Part shown: positions 1 through 8,349 of the stretch, one piece after another
Layout: every line of letters begins with the position of its first letter
Position numbering within the stretch: the stretch's first letter is position 1
From: Sedimenticola hydrogenitrophicus
Lineage (GTDB): Bacteria > Pseudomonadota > Gammaproteobacteria > Chromatiales > Chromatiaceae
DNA length: 64,000 nucleotides
Assembly (NCBI RefSeq): GCF_025175675.1
Contig: NZ_JANIOA010000002.1
Span: 124,001 to 188,000, forward strand
Direction: 5' to 3'
The notes under the pieces: generated by a model
What the model saw: the letters and a program-made list of their open reading frames with translations, nothing else
The model's database searches: none
What the model was told of the DNA's origin: nothing
Made by a program: the position numbers and the translations under genes

Positions 1-5
1 ATTCT

Positions 6-96
6 GGAGAGATGGCAGAGCGGTTGAATGCACTGGTCTTGAAAACCAGCGAGGGTTTGTAGCCCTCCCAGGGTTCGAATCCCTGTCTCTCCGCCA
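6..96 (+). tRNA. tRNA-Ser(UGA)
   Basis: Complete class II tRNA with a long variable arm and an encoded CCA. The acceptor arms GGAGAGA and TCTCTCC pair, the anticodon loop CTTGAAA gives anticodon UGA, and the T-loop is GTTCGAATC. It decodes UCA and related serine codons. Confidence 0.96.
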
Positions 97-451
97 AAAT
101 ATTTTCTTAATTTACAGGTAGTTAAGGAAGCGTAATTAAGAAGAGGGACTGTTTGGGGACCACATTGGGACCCAGTGCGACCAGGGAGGGTCGATGCACC
201 CCCGCCACTCGCTTGATTTCCCTTGTTAGCGAATTCCTGTCTATCCGGCCCTTCTCCTGGACGCAACGATCCCCTCCCAGGCGGCCACGCCTGCATACCG
301 GTACTTCATATTCAATGTGTACAATATGCCTGCATCAAATATGAACGCTTACCGGACGTGAGTCCATTGGCAATATTAATGCTATAGATGGTTAAGTCAT
401 GATATTTATCGATATTATTCTCGGACCAGAAACGCAGCAGAGGTGGCGCTC
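97..451. other. Intergenic region after tRNA-Ser
   Basis: No convincing gene is seen in these roughly 350 bases. The stretch just after the tRNA is AT-rich, then becomes GC-rich. A 63-codon open frame on the plus strand starts at 153 but resembles nothing known and has no ribosome binding site. The 3' flank of a tRNA-Ser gene is a common integration site, but no repeated tRNA end is visible here. Confidence 0.5.
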
Positions 452-1411
452 ATGACCACAATCGATGTCTTCAACGGGGACGCCGACGGTATCTGCGCAC
501 TGCTGCAGCTGCGATTGGCGGATCCGCTTGAGACGATCCTGGTCACGGGGGTCAAGCGCGATATCAATCTGTTGCGCCGGGTGAATGCAGGCGCCGGCGA
601 CCGGGTGAATGTCCTGGATGTCTCGCTGGCGCAGAACAGGGACGATGTGCTCCGCCTGCTTGACAGTGGCGCGGAACTTTTCTATGTGGACCATCACATG
701 GCGGGGGAGATTCCCGATCATCCCGGTCTGAATACCATTATCGATACCGGTCCGGATGTCTGTACCAGCATCTTGATCGACCGCTATCTGAAGGGCCGCT
801 TCACCCCCTGGGCGGTGACGGCGGCCTTTGGTGACAACATGCTGAACGCCGCGGAGATCCTCGGTCGACGGGCCGGTCTGGCGCTGGCACAGCTGGAACG
901 CCTGAAGGTGCTGGGCACCTGCATTAACTACAACGGTTATGGCGCGGTCGTGGATGATCTGCATGTGGCCCCGGATGAACTGTTCAGGGCGCTGCTGGCT
1001 TACCCGGATCCAGAGAATTTTATCTCCGATTCCAGCTCGTGTTACCAACAACTGCACGCGGGTTATCGCGGTGATATCGCCCGGGCCGATGCGGTCAGGC
1101 CGGACTATGCGACGGATGCGGTGGCTGTCTACATACTGCCTGATGAGGCCTGGGCGCGCCGGGTCAGCGGGGTATTCGGCAATGCACTGGCCAACGCCCA
1201 TCCGCAACGGGCGCACGCGGTGGTCACACCCGATCGTTTGGGCGGATATCAGGTCAGTGTACGTGCCCCGCTGGAGAATAAGGCAGGGGCCGATGAACTC
1301 TGCAGCCAGTTTCCGTCCGGCGGGGGCCGGCGTGGTGCGGCCGGAATCAATCATCTTCCACTGGATCGGTACGCCGATTTTGTCGCTGCTTTTCAGGCAC
1401 GGTATGCGTAG
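452..1411 (+). CDS. DHH-family phosphoesterase
   Basis: A 319-residue protein of the DHH superfamily, metal-dependent phosphoesterases that act on nucleotides, oligoribonucleotides or related phosphodiesters. The N-terminal motif FNGDADGI matches the Asp-x-Asp metal site, DVSL is the second motif, and FYVDHHMAGE is the signature DHH motif. Near the C-terminus SGGGRRGAAGI matches the DHHA1 GGGH-x-x-AAG substrate loop, with Arg at the usual His position. The ATG at 452 was chosen because AGAGGTGG lies five bases upstream; a GTG at 443 would overlap that site. It stands alone on the strand between tRNA-Ser and uvrY. The exact substrate (nanoRNA, cyclic dinucleotide product, or other) cannot be told from the sequence. 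Confidence 0.82.
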   Translation: MTTIDVFNGDADGICALLQLRLADPLETILVTGVKRDINLLRRVNAGAGDRVNVLDVSLAQNRDDVLRLLDSGAELFYVDHHMAGEIPDHPGLNTIIDTGPDVCTSILIDRYLKGRFTPWAVTAAFGDNMLNAAEILGRRAGLALAQLERLKVLGTCINYNGYGAVVDDLHVAPDELFRALLAYPDPENFISDSSSCYQQLHAGYRGDIARADAVRPDYATDAVAVYILPDEAWARRVSGVFGNALANAHPQRAHAVVTPDRLGGYQVSVRAPLENKAGADELCSQFPSGGGRRGAAGINHLPLDRYADFVAAFQARYA

Positions 1412-1639
1412 GGTGGCTGGGTTGCAGGGGGAACGGGGTCGCAGTTCAGCAGGCGATTTGTCTATATATTGCGGAATGTCACAGATACAGGGTTCATCGG
1501 GCTCGACGATTCAATGAACTCAGTCTTGACAGCCGGGTGTGTTACAGTTAGCTTTGCCGCTTGAATAAATAGTTATTAATTTCCTACTCGTGCAGTGCGG
1601 TGCGGTTCGGTGGATGTCTGGCCTAGTTGGGGTGGTTGA

Positions 1640-2284
1640 GTGATCAATGTACTGCTTGTTGATGATCATGAACTCGTGCGAACGGGGTTTCGTCATATCC
1701 TCCAGGACTCCCCCGGCATTGAGGTGGTGGGAGAGGCGGAGAGCGGTGAGGACGCCGTTATCAAGGCCAAGCAGTTGAAGCCCGACCTGGTACTGATGGA
1801 TATCAATATGCCGGGAATCGGCGGTATCGAGGCTACCCGGCGTATTCGCCGCCAGAATCCCGCCACCCAGGTGATCGCGGTGACGGTGCTTTCCGATGCA
1901 CCGTTTCCGGAACAGTTGCACGAGGCCGGAGCGCTTGGATACCTCACCAAAGGCTGCCCGGCCGAGGAGTTGTTCCGGGCCATCAAGATGGTTGCATCCG
2001 GGCGGCCCTTCATATCGAATGAAGTCTCCCAGAAACTGACCCTGGCCATGTTGACCGGCAGTAATCCCGATTCCCCCTTCGACCGGCTCTCGCAGCGGGA
2101 GATGCAGGTTCTGCTGATGATCACCCAGGGACAGAAAACCCAGTTCATATCGGATTCCCTCTGCCTCAGTCCCAAGACCGTCAGCACCTATCGGCATCGG
2201 TTGTTTGAAAAGCTGGATGTCGAGACCGACGTGGAACTGACGCTGCTGGCGATCCGTCACGGCCTGATTTCAACGGGCAGTTAG
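1640..2284 (+). CDS. uvrY: Two-component response regulator UvrY/GacA
   Basis: A 214-residue NarL-family regulator. Residues 1-120 are a receiver domain with the acidic pocket VDDHE, the phospho-acceptor Asp in [10 protein letters not shown] and the conserved Lys in YLTKGC. Residues about 145-210 are a LuxR-type helix-turn-helix ([27 protein letters not shown]). In gammaproteobacteria this protein pairs with BarA/GacS and turns on CsrB/RsmZ small RNAs that titrate CsrA. The start is GTG. The linkage to uvrC downstream is the hallmark of uvrY/gacA, here interrupted by one DNA-glycosylase gene. A TTGACA at 1526 may be a -35 element, but no convincing -10 follows it. Confidence 0.93.
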   Translation: MINVLLVDDHELVRTGFRHILQDSPGIEVVGEAESGEDAVIKAKQLKPDLVLMDINMPGIGGIEATRRIRRQNPATQVIAVTVLSDAPFPEQLHEAGALGYLTKGCPAEELFRAIKMVASGRPFISNEVSQKLTLAMLTGSNPDSPFDRLSQREMQVLLMITQGQKTQFISDSLCLSPKTVSTYRHRLFEKLDVETDVELTLLAIRHGLISTGS

Positions 2285-2286
2285 CC

Positions 2287-2916
2287 GTGTTCGATCCCAC
2301 ATGCCGTCAATGTCCGCGCCTGGCGGAGTTTCTGGACCAGGTGAAAGCGGACCATCCGGACTACTATGCCCGGCCGGTCCCGCCCTTCGGCGACACGGCG
2401 GCACGACTGCTGGTGGTGGGGTTGGCACCGGGTATGCACGGCGCCAACGCTACCGGGCGCCCCTTTACCGGGGACTATGCCGGCATCCTGTTATATGAAA
2501 CATTGCATCGATTCGGTTTTGGCAGCAAACCCGACTCGCTATCGGTTGAGGATGACCTGCGGCTCAGTGATTGCCGGATCACCAATGCGGTAAAGTGCCT
2601 GCCGCCCCAGAACAAGCCGGTTGGCAGTGAGATCAATACCTGTAATCGCTATCTTGCGGAGGAGCTGAAAACGCTGCCGTCGTCGGGGGTTGTGGTGGCG
2701 TTGGGGCTGGTTGCCCATAACGCGGTACTCAAGGCCTCGGGCCTGAAGCAGGGCGCCTATAAGTTTGCCCACGCCGCGCACCACCTGCTGCCGAACGGTC
2801 TGCAATTGATCGACTCCTATCACTGCAGCCGTTACAACACCCAGACACGACGCTTGACGCCTGAGATGTTCCATAGCGTATTTGCCCATGCCAGAACGGT
2901 GCTGAACGCTCTATAA
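2287..2916 (+). CDS. Uracil-DNA glycosylase, family 5 (UDGb-like)
   Basis: A 209-residue base-excision repair enzyme that removes uracil and other deaminated bases from DNA. Motif 1 is GLAPGMHGANATGRPFTGD (residues about 45-63), the family 5 form with Ala where family 1 has a catalytic Asp. The C-terminal motif SYHCSRYNTQTRRLT is the second active-site signature. Cys6 and Cys9, with later cysteines in NAVKCLPP and INTCNRYL, fit the [4Fe-4S] cluster of families 4 and 5. It begins with GTG two bases after the uvrY stop and ends seven bases before uvrC, so the three are probably one transcript. It places a deaminated-base repair enzyme next to nucleotide excision repair. Confidence 0.88.
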   Translation: MFDPTCRQCPRLAEFLDQVKADHPDYYARPVPPFGDTAARLLVVGLAPGMHGANATGRPFTGDYAGILLYETLHRFGFGSKPDSLSVEDDLRLSDCRITNAVKCLPPQNKPVGSEINTCNRYLAEELKTLPSSGVVVALGLVAHNAVLKASGLKQGAYKFAHAAHHLLPNGLQLIDSYHCSRYNTQTRRLTPEMFHSVFAHARTVLNAL

Positions 2917-2923
2917 TCGCCCT

Positions 2924-4753
2924 ATGGCGGCAGAACTTCCCATACCAGCTTTCGATCACAAGAGTTTTCTCAACCATCTGACCAGACTGCCCGGCGTCTA
3001 TCGCATGCTCGATGCCGATGGCGCCGTGCTCTACGTGGGCAAGGCCAAAGACCTGAAAAGGCGGGTCAGCAGCTATTTCTCCCGGGCGCAGAACCGGCGC
3101 ATTCAATTGATGGTCTCCAGGATCCACGCCATCGAGGTGACCGTTACCCATACGGAGGCCGAGGCGCTGATCCTGGAAAATAACCTGATCAAGAGCCTCA
3201 AGCCCAAATACAACATCCTGCTGCGGGATGATAAAGGTTACCCCTATATCTATCTGTCGGCTGACCCCTTCCCGCGACTGGCATACCACCGTGGAAAACG
3301 CCGGGCGAAAGGGCGCTTTTTCGGACCTTATCCGAATGCCGGTTCGATGCGTGAAACCCTGCAGTTGCTACAGAAGCTGTTTCCCGTCCGGCAGTGTGAC
3401 GATACCTTTTACAACAATCGCTCCAGGCCCTGCCTGCAGTATCAGATCAAGCGCTGCAGCGCCCCCTGTGTCGGACTGGTCTCCCAAGCCGATTATGCGG
3501 AGGATGTAAAGGATGCGGTACTGTTTCTCGAGGGCAAGGCCAACCAGGTGATCGATGGCCTGGTGAAGCGTATGGAGAAGGCCGCGGCGGCGCTGGAGTT
3601 TGAACAGGCGGCCCGCCTGCGCGACCAGATCGCTGCCTTGAGCCGGGTGCAGGAGAGGCAGTACATTACCGGTGAGCGGGGCGATATGGACATCATCGCC
3701 TGCTGCGCCAAGGGCGGTGCCGCCTGTATCCAGCTGTTTGTCATTCGCAACGGCCGCAACCTCGGCAACAAGAGTTTCTTCCCCAATACCGCCGGTGTCG
3801 AGCAGGAGGGGGCGATCCTCGCCGCCTTTATCGCCCAATATTACATCGGCAAGCAGATTCCCCAGGAGATCCTGCTCAGCCACGTGCCCGATGACAAACC
3901 GCTGCTGGAACAGGTCCTGACCCAGGAGAGTGGCCACCAGGTGAAACTGCGTCGGGAGGTGCGGGGTAGCCGGGCGCAGGGTCTGCGCATGGCGCTGCAC
4001 AATGCTCAGCTCGCACTGGATGCAAGGCTCGCCAGCCGGGCGGGGATGCAGCGGCGAGTCGAGGCGTTGCAGCAGAGTCTCTCTCTGGATGAGTCGCCCA
4101 ACCGGATGGAGTGCTTCGATATCAGCCATACCGGTGGTGAACTGACCGTTGCCTCCTGCGTGGTGTTCGATGCCACGGGGCCGCTCAAGGCGGATTACCG
4201 GCGCTTCAACATCGAGGGTATCCAGGGCGGGGACGATTACGCGGCGATGGCCCAGGCACTGACCCGGCGCTATACCCGCATCCAGACCGGGGAGGGCGTG
4301 CTGCCCGACATCCTGTTCATCGATGGCGGCAAGGGGCAACTGCGGGCGGCGGCCAATGTGCTTGAGGAGCTGGCGGTTGTGGGCGTGCAGCTGGTGGGGG
4401 TCGCGAAAGGGCCGGATCGGCGCCCGGGCATGGAGCAACTGTTCTTGTTCGGTGCAGATAGCCCCATTATACTGCCAACAGATTCGCCCGCCTTGCACCT
4501 GATCCAGCAGATTCGGGATGAGGCGCACCGGTTCGCCATTACTGGCCATCGTCAGCGGCGGGAGAAGAGCAGGAAAACATCAGTGCTGGAACAGATTCCA
4601 GGGATCGGAGCGAAGCGGCGGCAACGCCTGCTGAAGCAGTTTGGCGGATTACAGGGCATCGCCCGTGCGGGCATTGTCGATCTGGAACGGGTAGAGGGGA
4701 TCAGTCGCAAACTGGCTGAGCAGATCTACGCCGCCTTTCATGAAGATAAATAG
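2924..4753 (+). CDS. uvrC: Excinuclease ABC subunit C
   Basis: A 609-residue UvrC, the endonuclease that cuts on both sides of a lesion in nucleotide excision repair after UvrA and UvrB have recognised it. Domains in order: GIY-YIG nuclease at about residues 20-95 (GVYRMLDADGAVLYVGKAKD), a cysteine-rich segment (CLQYQIKRCSAPCVG), the UvrB-binding UVR helix pair at about 205-240, an RNase H-like second nuclease starting at MECFDISHTGGE, and tandem helix-hairpin-helix motifs at the C-terminus (LEQIPGIGAKRRQRLL). All parts are present and the length is normal. It is followed by pgsA six bases later, the gammaproteobacterial order. Confidence 0.97.
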   Translation: MAAELPIPAFDHKSFLNHLTRLPGVYRMLDADGAVLYVGKAKDLKRRVSSYFSRAQNRRIQLMVSRIHAIEVTVTHTEAEALILENNLIKSLKPKYNILLRDDKGYPYIYLSADPFPRLAYHRGKRRAKGRFFGPYPNAGSMRETLQLLQKLFPVRQCDDTFYNNRSRPCLQYQIKRCSAPCVGLVSQADYAEDVKDAVLFLEGKANQVIDGLVKRMEKAAAALEFEQAARLRDQIAALSRVQERQYITGERGDMDIIACCAKGGAACIQLFVIRNGRNLGNKSFFPNTAGVEQEGAILAAFIAQYYIGKQIPQEILLSHVPDDKPLLEQVLTQESGHQVKLRREVRGSRAQGLRMALHNAQLALDARLASRAGMQRRVEALQQSLSLDESPNRMECFDISHTGGELTVASCVVFDATGPLKADYRRFNIEGIQGGDDYAAMAQALTRRYTRIQTGEGVLPDILFIDGGKGQLRAAANVLEELAVVGVQLVGVAKGPDRRPGMEQLFLFGADSPIILPTDSPALHLIQQIRDEAHRFAITGHRQRREKSRKTSVLEQIPGIGAKRRQRLLKQFGGLQGIARAGIVDLERVEGISRKLAEQIYAAFHEDK

Positions 4754-4759
4754 AGAAGC

Positions 4760-5356
4760 ATGTTTCAGAATATACCCAATGTACTGACACTCCTGCGGAT
4801 GCTCCTGATCCCGGTTTTTGTGGTGCTGTTCTATCTGCCGTGGCAGTACGCCGCGCAGGCCTGCGCCATCGTCTTTGCCCTGGCGGCGGTGACCGACTGG
4901 TTTGACGGCTATCTCGCCCGAAGATTGGAACAGGTATCCGCGCTCGGCGCATTCCTCGATCCGGTGGCGGACAAGCTGATGGTCGCCGCGGCACTGATCC
5001 TGCTGGTGCAACAGGACCCGATCCCCGGGCTGGCCATTCCGGTACTGGTAATTATCGGGCGGGAGATCACCATTTCCGCCCTGCGTGAGTGGATGGCGGA
5101 GATCGGCGCGCGGGCGCAGATTGCGGTCTCGGCCATCGGCAAGGTGAAGACGGGCTTCCAGATGACCGCCATTTTCCTGATGATCTACCGCGATGATTTG
5201 TATGGCCTGCCGCTGTACACCATCGGCTTCGTGCTGCTGTACGTGGCGGTCATCCTGACCCTCTGGTCGATGTTTATGTACCTGCGGGCCGCCTGGCCCA
5301 GCCTCAATGATACGGCGGAGCAGCAGGCGGAGGAAAACGGCCGATCTTCGGCTTGA
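4760..5356 (+). CDS. pgsA: CDP-diacylglycerol-glycerol-3-phosphate 3-phosphatidyltransferase
   Basis: A 198-residue integral membrane enzyme making phosphatidylglycerolphosphate, the committed step to phosphatidylglycerol and cardiolipin. The CDP-alcohol phosphotransferase signature D-x2-DG-x2-AR-x8-G-x3-D-x3-D is intact in DWFDGYLARRLEQVSALG followed by AFLDPVADK. Several hydrophobic helices fit the family topology. It follows uvrC by six bases. Its stop codon lies inside the -35 box of the promoter for the tRNA cluster that follows. Confidence 0.95.
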   Translation: MFQNIPNVLTLLRMLLIPVFVVLFYLPWQYAAQACAIVFALAAVTDWFDGYLARRLEQVSALGAFLDPVADKLMVAAALILLVQQDPIPGLAIPVLVIIGREITISALREWMAEIGARAQIAVSAIGKVKTGFQMTAIFLMIYRDDLYGLPLYTIGFVLLYVAVILTLWSMFMYLRAAWPSLNDTAEQQAEENGRSSA

Positions 5357-5380
5357 CACTTTCGGCGGGGAGACTACAAT
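5353..5380 (+). promoter_or_regulatory. Sigma-70 promoter for the tRNA-Gly/Cys/Leu cluster
   Basis: A perfect -35 TTGACA at 5353-5358 is followed after 16 bases by -10 TACAAT at 5375-5380. The next bases, AGCCCGCGC, form a GC-rich discriminator of the kind found at stringently controlled stable-RNA promoters. The -35 overlaps the pgsA stop codon. The first tRNA starts about 20 bases downstream of the -10. Confidence 0.8.
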
Positions 5381-5399
5381 AGCCCGCGCATCAGGAGAC

Positions 5400-5475
5400 G
5401 CGGGAATAGCTCAGCTGGTAGAGCACAACCTTGCCAAGGTTGGGGTCGCGAGTTCGAATCTCGTTTCCCGCTCCA
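5400..5475 (+). tRNA. glyW: tRNA-Gly(GCC)
   Basis: Complete tRNA with encoded CCA. Acceptor arms GCGGGAA and TTCCCGC pair, and the anticodon loop TTGCCAA gives GCC. It is first in a three-tRNA cluster after pgsA, the same order as pgsA-glyW-cysT-leuZ in enterobacteria. Confidence 0.97.
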
Positions 5476-5574
5476 AGTTACGGAATACCCCGGGCAATGA
5501 CTCGGGGTTTTCTTCTTCAGGTGGTGGAAAACTTGCTAAAAATGCCGGATACTTCCGCCCCTGTACAGATATAT

Positions 5575-5648
5575 GGCTGAGTAGCAAAGTGGTTATGCAG
5601 CGGTTTGCAAAACCGTCCACCTCGGTTCGACTCCGGGCTCAGCCTCCA
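5575..5648 (+). tRNA. cysT: tRNA-Cys(GCA)
   Basis: Complete tRNA with encoded CCA. Acceptor arms GGCTGAG and CTCAGCC pair, the anticodon loop TTGCAAA gives GCA, and the T-loop is GTTCGACTC. Second in the cluster, 99 bases after tRNA-Gly. Confidence 0.97.
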
Positions 5649-5671
5649 TTTTATCCGCTTTAAACTCCGCT

Positions 5672-5759
5672 GCCCGGGTGGCGAAATTGGTAGACGCAGC
5701 GGACTTAAAATCCGCCGGCCATTGCGGCCGTGCCGGTTCAAGTCCGGCCCCGGGCACCA
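5672..5759 (+). tRNA. leuZ: tRNA-Leu(UAA)
   Basis: Complete class II tRNA with long variable arm and encoded CCA. Acceptor arms GCCCGGG and CCCGGGC pair, and the anticodon loop CTTAAAA gives UAA. Third in the cluster. A decayed copy of this same tRNA family lies at 16933-17020. Confidence 0.97.
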
Positions 5760-5771
5760 TCCATCAATAAC

Positions 5772-6647
5772 TTACTTTAACGCCTTGATCAACGCGCTGT
5801 GATCGAGATTGCCCTGGCCCTGGTCGATCAGGGATTTGTAGAGTTGCATATTGAGTTTGGTTGCCGGTAAATCCAGGCCGCACAGGGCGGCCAGCTCAAG
5901 CGCCTGCACGAGGTCTTTGTATTGCGTTGTAATTTTCCCGCCCGGTTTAAAATTTTCCTCAATCATCCGCTGACCATGCACTTCAAGTATCCGTGAGCCG
6001 GCAAAGCCACCCATAAGCGCCTCACGAACCTTGGCCGGGTCTGCACCGGCACGCTTCGCCAGCGCCAGCGCTTCGGCAACTGCACCGATGTTTAGTCCGA
6101 CGATGATCTGATTTGCCGCTTTGGCGATTTGACCGGCCCCGACATCACCGACATGGGTAAACTTGGATCCAAGCACACCGAAGAGGGGGAGGGCACGCTG
6201 TATGGATTCGATATCTCCACCCGCCATGATGGTCAGGGTGCCGTTGATGGCGCCGATCTCGCCGCCTGACACCGGGGCGTCGATGTAACCGGCGCCGGCC
6301 TCATTCAAGCGTCTGGCGAACTCCCGAGTGGGAACGACCGCTGTCGTCCCCATATCAATGACCAAGGCGTTCTTCCGCAGACCCTCTATCAGTCCCGATT
6401 TTCCGAACAGGACCTGCTCCACCGCGGGGGTGTCGGCGACCATTAACAGGATGATTTCTGCGGAGCGGGCGACCTCTGCCGGTGATGGGACGGCGCCGAT
6501 GTCCGGCCTTTCAAGTTGTCTTGCGGCTTCCCGGCTGCGGTTATGAATGATCAGACGGGCGCCGGCCTTATGCAGATTCAGGCACATGGGTCGTCCCATC
6601 AGGCCCAGACCGATAAAACCCAGAGTGTAATCTTTCAGTGTGTTCAT
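5772..6647 (-). CDS. Tartronate-semialdehyde reductase-like (3-hydroxyisobutyrate dehydrogenase family)
   Basis: A 291-residue beta-hydroxyacid dehydrogenase that reduces a short semialdehyde such as tartronate semialdehyde, or the reverse oxidation, using NAD(P)H. The N-terminal Rossmann motif is GFIGLGLMGRP (residues 10-20). The substrate motif DAPVSGGEIGA and the catalytic Lys176 in GAGQIAKAANQ are present. The C-terminal block GGFAGSRILEVHG is characteristic of the GarR/GlxR branch. It is transcribed towards the tRNA cluster and ends 12 bases from it. A close paralog lies at 14268-15140. The preferred substrate (tartronate semialdehyde or 3-hydroxyisobutyrate) is not settled by sequence. 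Confidence 0.87.
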   Translation of the reverse strand: MNTLKDYTLGFIGLGLMGRPMCLNLHKAGARLIIHNRSREAARQLERPDIGAVPSPAEVARSAEIILLMVADTPAVEQVLFGKSGLIEGLRKNALVIDMGTTAVVPTREFARRLNEAGAGYIDAPVSGGEIGAINGTLTIMAGGDIESIQRALPLFGVLGSKFTHVGDVGAGQIAKAANQIIVGLNIGAVAEALALAKRAGADPAKVREALMGGFAGSRILEVHGQRMIEENFKPGGKITTQYKDLVQALELAALCGLDLPATKLNMQLYKSLIDQGQGNLDHSALIKALK

Positions 6648-7219
6648 GGTTCGGTCAGTCGCCTACTCATGGGGGCTCCGATCGTTATCATCAGAGAGTA
6701 TGGCATAGCCTGGCGGGAATTCTCTCAGGGCAGGGGTCTGTGATGCCTTCTCCATAATGCAGAGGGGTTCATCTGAAAGGCGTTGTGTCAGGCTAACCTA
6801 ACGCAAGTAGTTCCTTACGGTTATATTTTATTACTCAAGTATAGGAGTTAATTTCACAAAGCCCGAATCGCTGAATTCGTAGGGTGAGGAGTGGTACATG
6901 GATGTACCGTTTACGGACCTGAGGATGGCATAAGCTTGCGCATCCACCGCCATCCGATTCATGGTGGATGCGCTGATGCTTATCCACCCTACAAGTACTG
7001 CGAACCCCGACACTTTAGATATTAGAGAGAATTTGGATCTCTATTTGTCGGTTGGGAAAACGTCGCCTACACTGTAATCGATTAGTTACGCATTGCGGTA
7101 TAAAAAGCCATTGGTACTGGTAACGCCGGCTTGAATAGGAATTTATAGATAGTTTTAGCCGCCGCATTGGTAGGGTGAACTATGGGTGTTAACGCGACTG
7201 AGTGACAGATTAAAATAAA
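6648..7219. other. Divergent intergenic region, mostly non-coding
   Basis: No gene is supported in this 572-base gap between divergently transcribed genes. It holds one copy of a dispersed hairpin repeat (6879-6992). The last 200 bases before the dehydrogenase at 7220 are AT-rich and are the likely promoter region for it. Confidence 0.6.
6879..6992. repeat. Dispersed intergenic repeat, copy 1
   Basis: Begins GTAGGGTG and ends with its complement in CTTATCCACCCTAC, so the ends pair. The inside carries GTACCGTTTACGGACCTGAG and GGTGGATGCGCTG. The same blocks, in opposite internal orientation, recur at 14044-14197. Elements with ends of this type are common in gammaproteobacterial intergenic DNA. 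Confidence 0.75.
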
Positions 7220-8185
7220 ATGAGCAAAAAAGCCGTTGTACTAGTGACACGAAAACTTCCAGTTGCGGTCGAGGCGCGTCTGGAGCGTGATTACGATGCC
7301 CGTTTCAACAGCGAAGACAAGCTCTATACCAGTGACGAGCTCGTGCGATTGGCTGCCGGTGCTGACGCAATCCTTCCCTGCCACACAGAGAAGCTAACCG
7401 CGGAAGTTATTGAGCGCCTGCCGGACAGCGTGCGATCGATCTGCAGCTTCTCGGTGGGATTTGATCACATCGACCTCAATGCCGCGAAAGCTCGTGGAAT
7501 CACCGTCACCAACACACCGGATGTGCTCAGCGATGCCACGGCGGAGATTGCCATGCTGTTGCTGCTCGGAGCGGCCCGACGGGCCTACGAGGGGGAGCAG
7601 GAGATCCGCCTCGGGAGCTGGGGTGACTGGAGTCCGACCTACAGGCTTGGCGTGCAAGTCACCGGTAAACGCCTGGGTATCCTGGGCATGGGCAGGGTGG
7701 GCCAGATCATGGCTAAACGCGCCCGCGGCTTCGACATGGAGATCCACTACTACAATCGCAGCAGACTCCCCACCGACCTCGAGGCGGGTGCTGTCTACCA
7801 TGAGCACCTGGAACAACTGCTGCCCCAGTGCGATTTTCTCTCGATTCATTGCCCGGCCACTCCTGAAACACACCATCTGATGAATGCTGAACGCATCGGC
7901 TTGCTCCCGGACGGGGCGATACTGGTGAATACCGCACGGGGTGCCATCGTGGATGACGACGCCCTGATCGCGGCCCTGTGCTCCGGCAAGCTATTCGCCG
8001 CCGGACTCGATGTGTTCAACAATGAACCGAATATCGACCCCCGCTACAAGGCGTTGGAAAACATATTCATGCTGCCCCATATCGGTAGCGCCACGCGGGA
8101 AACCCGGGATGCCATGGGCTTCAGGGCACTGGATAATCTTGATGCCATTGTCTGCGGAGATGCGCCCCTTGACAGGTTGGTCTAG
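7220..8185 (+). CDS. D-2-hydroxyacid dehydrogenase (glyoxylate/hydroxypyruvate reductase-like)
   Basis: A 321-residue NAD(P)-dependent enzyme that interconverts 2-oxoacids and D-2-hydroxyacids, most likely glyoxylate/glycolate or hydroxypyruvate/glycerate. The nucleotide-binding motif is GILGMGRVGQ in the middle of the chain. The catalytic residues sit in NTARGAIVDDDAL (Arg), DVFNNEP (Glu) and LPHIGSAT (His). Length is normal. The start is an ATG after an AT-rich stretch without a strong ribosome binding site. It lies 165 bases before a TRAP transporter operon and near two tartronate-semialdehyde reductase paralogs, so a role in two- or three-carbon hydroxyacid use is reasonable inference. 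Confidence 0.88.
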   Translation: MSKKAVVLVTRKLPVAVEARLERDYDARFNSEDKLYTSDELVRLAAGADAILPCHTEKLTAEVIERLPDSVRSICSFSVGFDHIDLNAAKARGITVTNTPDVLSDATAEIAMLLLLGAARRAYEGEQEIRLGSWGDWSPTYRLGVQVTGKRLGILGMGRVGQIMAKRARGFDMEIHYYNRSRLPTDLEAGAVYHEHLEQLLPQCDFLSIHCPATPETHHLMNAERIGLLPDGAILVNTARGAIVDDDALIAALCSGKLFAAGLDVFNNEPNIDPRYKALENIFMLPHIGSATRETRDAMGFRALDNLDAIVCGDAPLDRLV

Positions 8186-8349
8186 GCCGAGGGGCGTGTA
8201 TTTCACCGGTTATACGGATGAAGCGAAGTCGATTGCCTATACTGTTTTGATAATTCAGTAGAAGTCGGTAAGCGAAGGAGGACAGTTATATCTTTATATG
8301 ACTGATTTAAAGGCGTAGGTGGTAATACCCACTTGAGGAGGATAACAAC

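Noticed and set aside
153-344. 63-codon frame after tRNA-Ser
   Set aside because: No ribosome binding site, no similarity, and Pro/Arg/Ser-rich composition typical of chance frames.
392-1354. 320-codon minus-strand frame near the window start
   Set aside because: Antisense of the DHH phosphoesterase, which has all family motifs.
6879-6992. Possible CRISPR or phage element in the repeat
   Set aside because: Only inverted ends and scattered blocks are seen; there are no regularly spaced direct repeats anywhere in the window.
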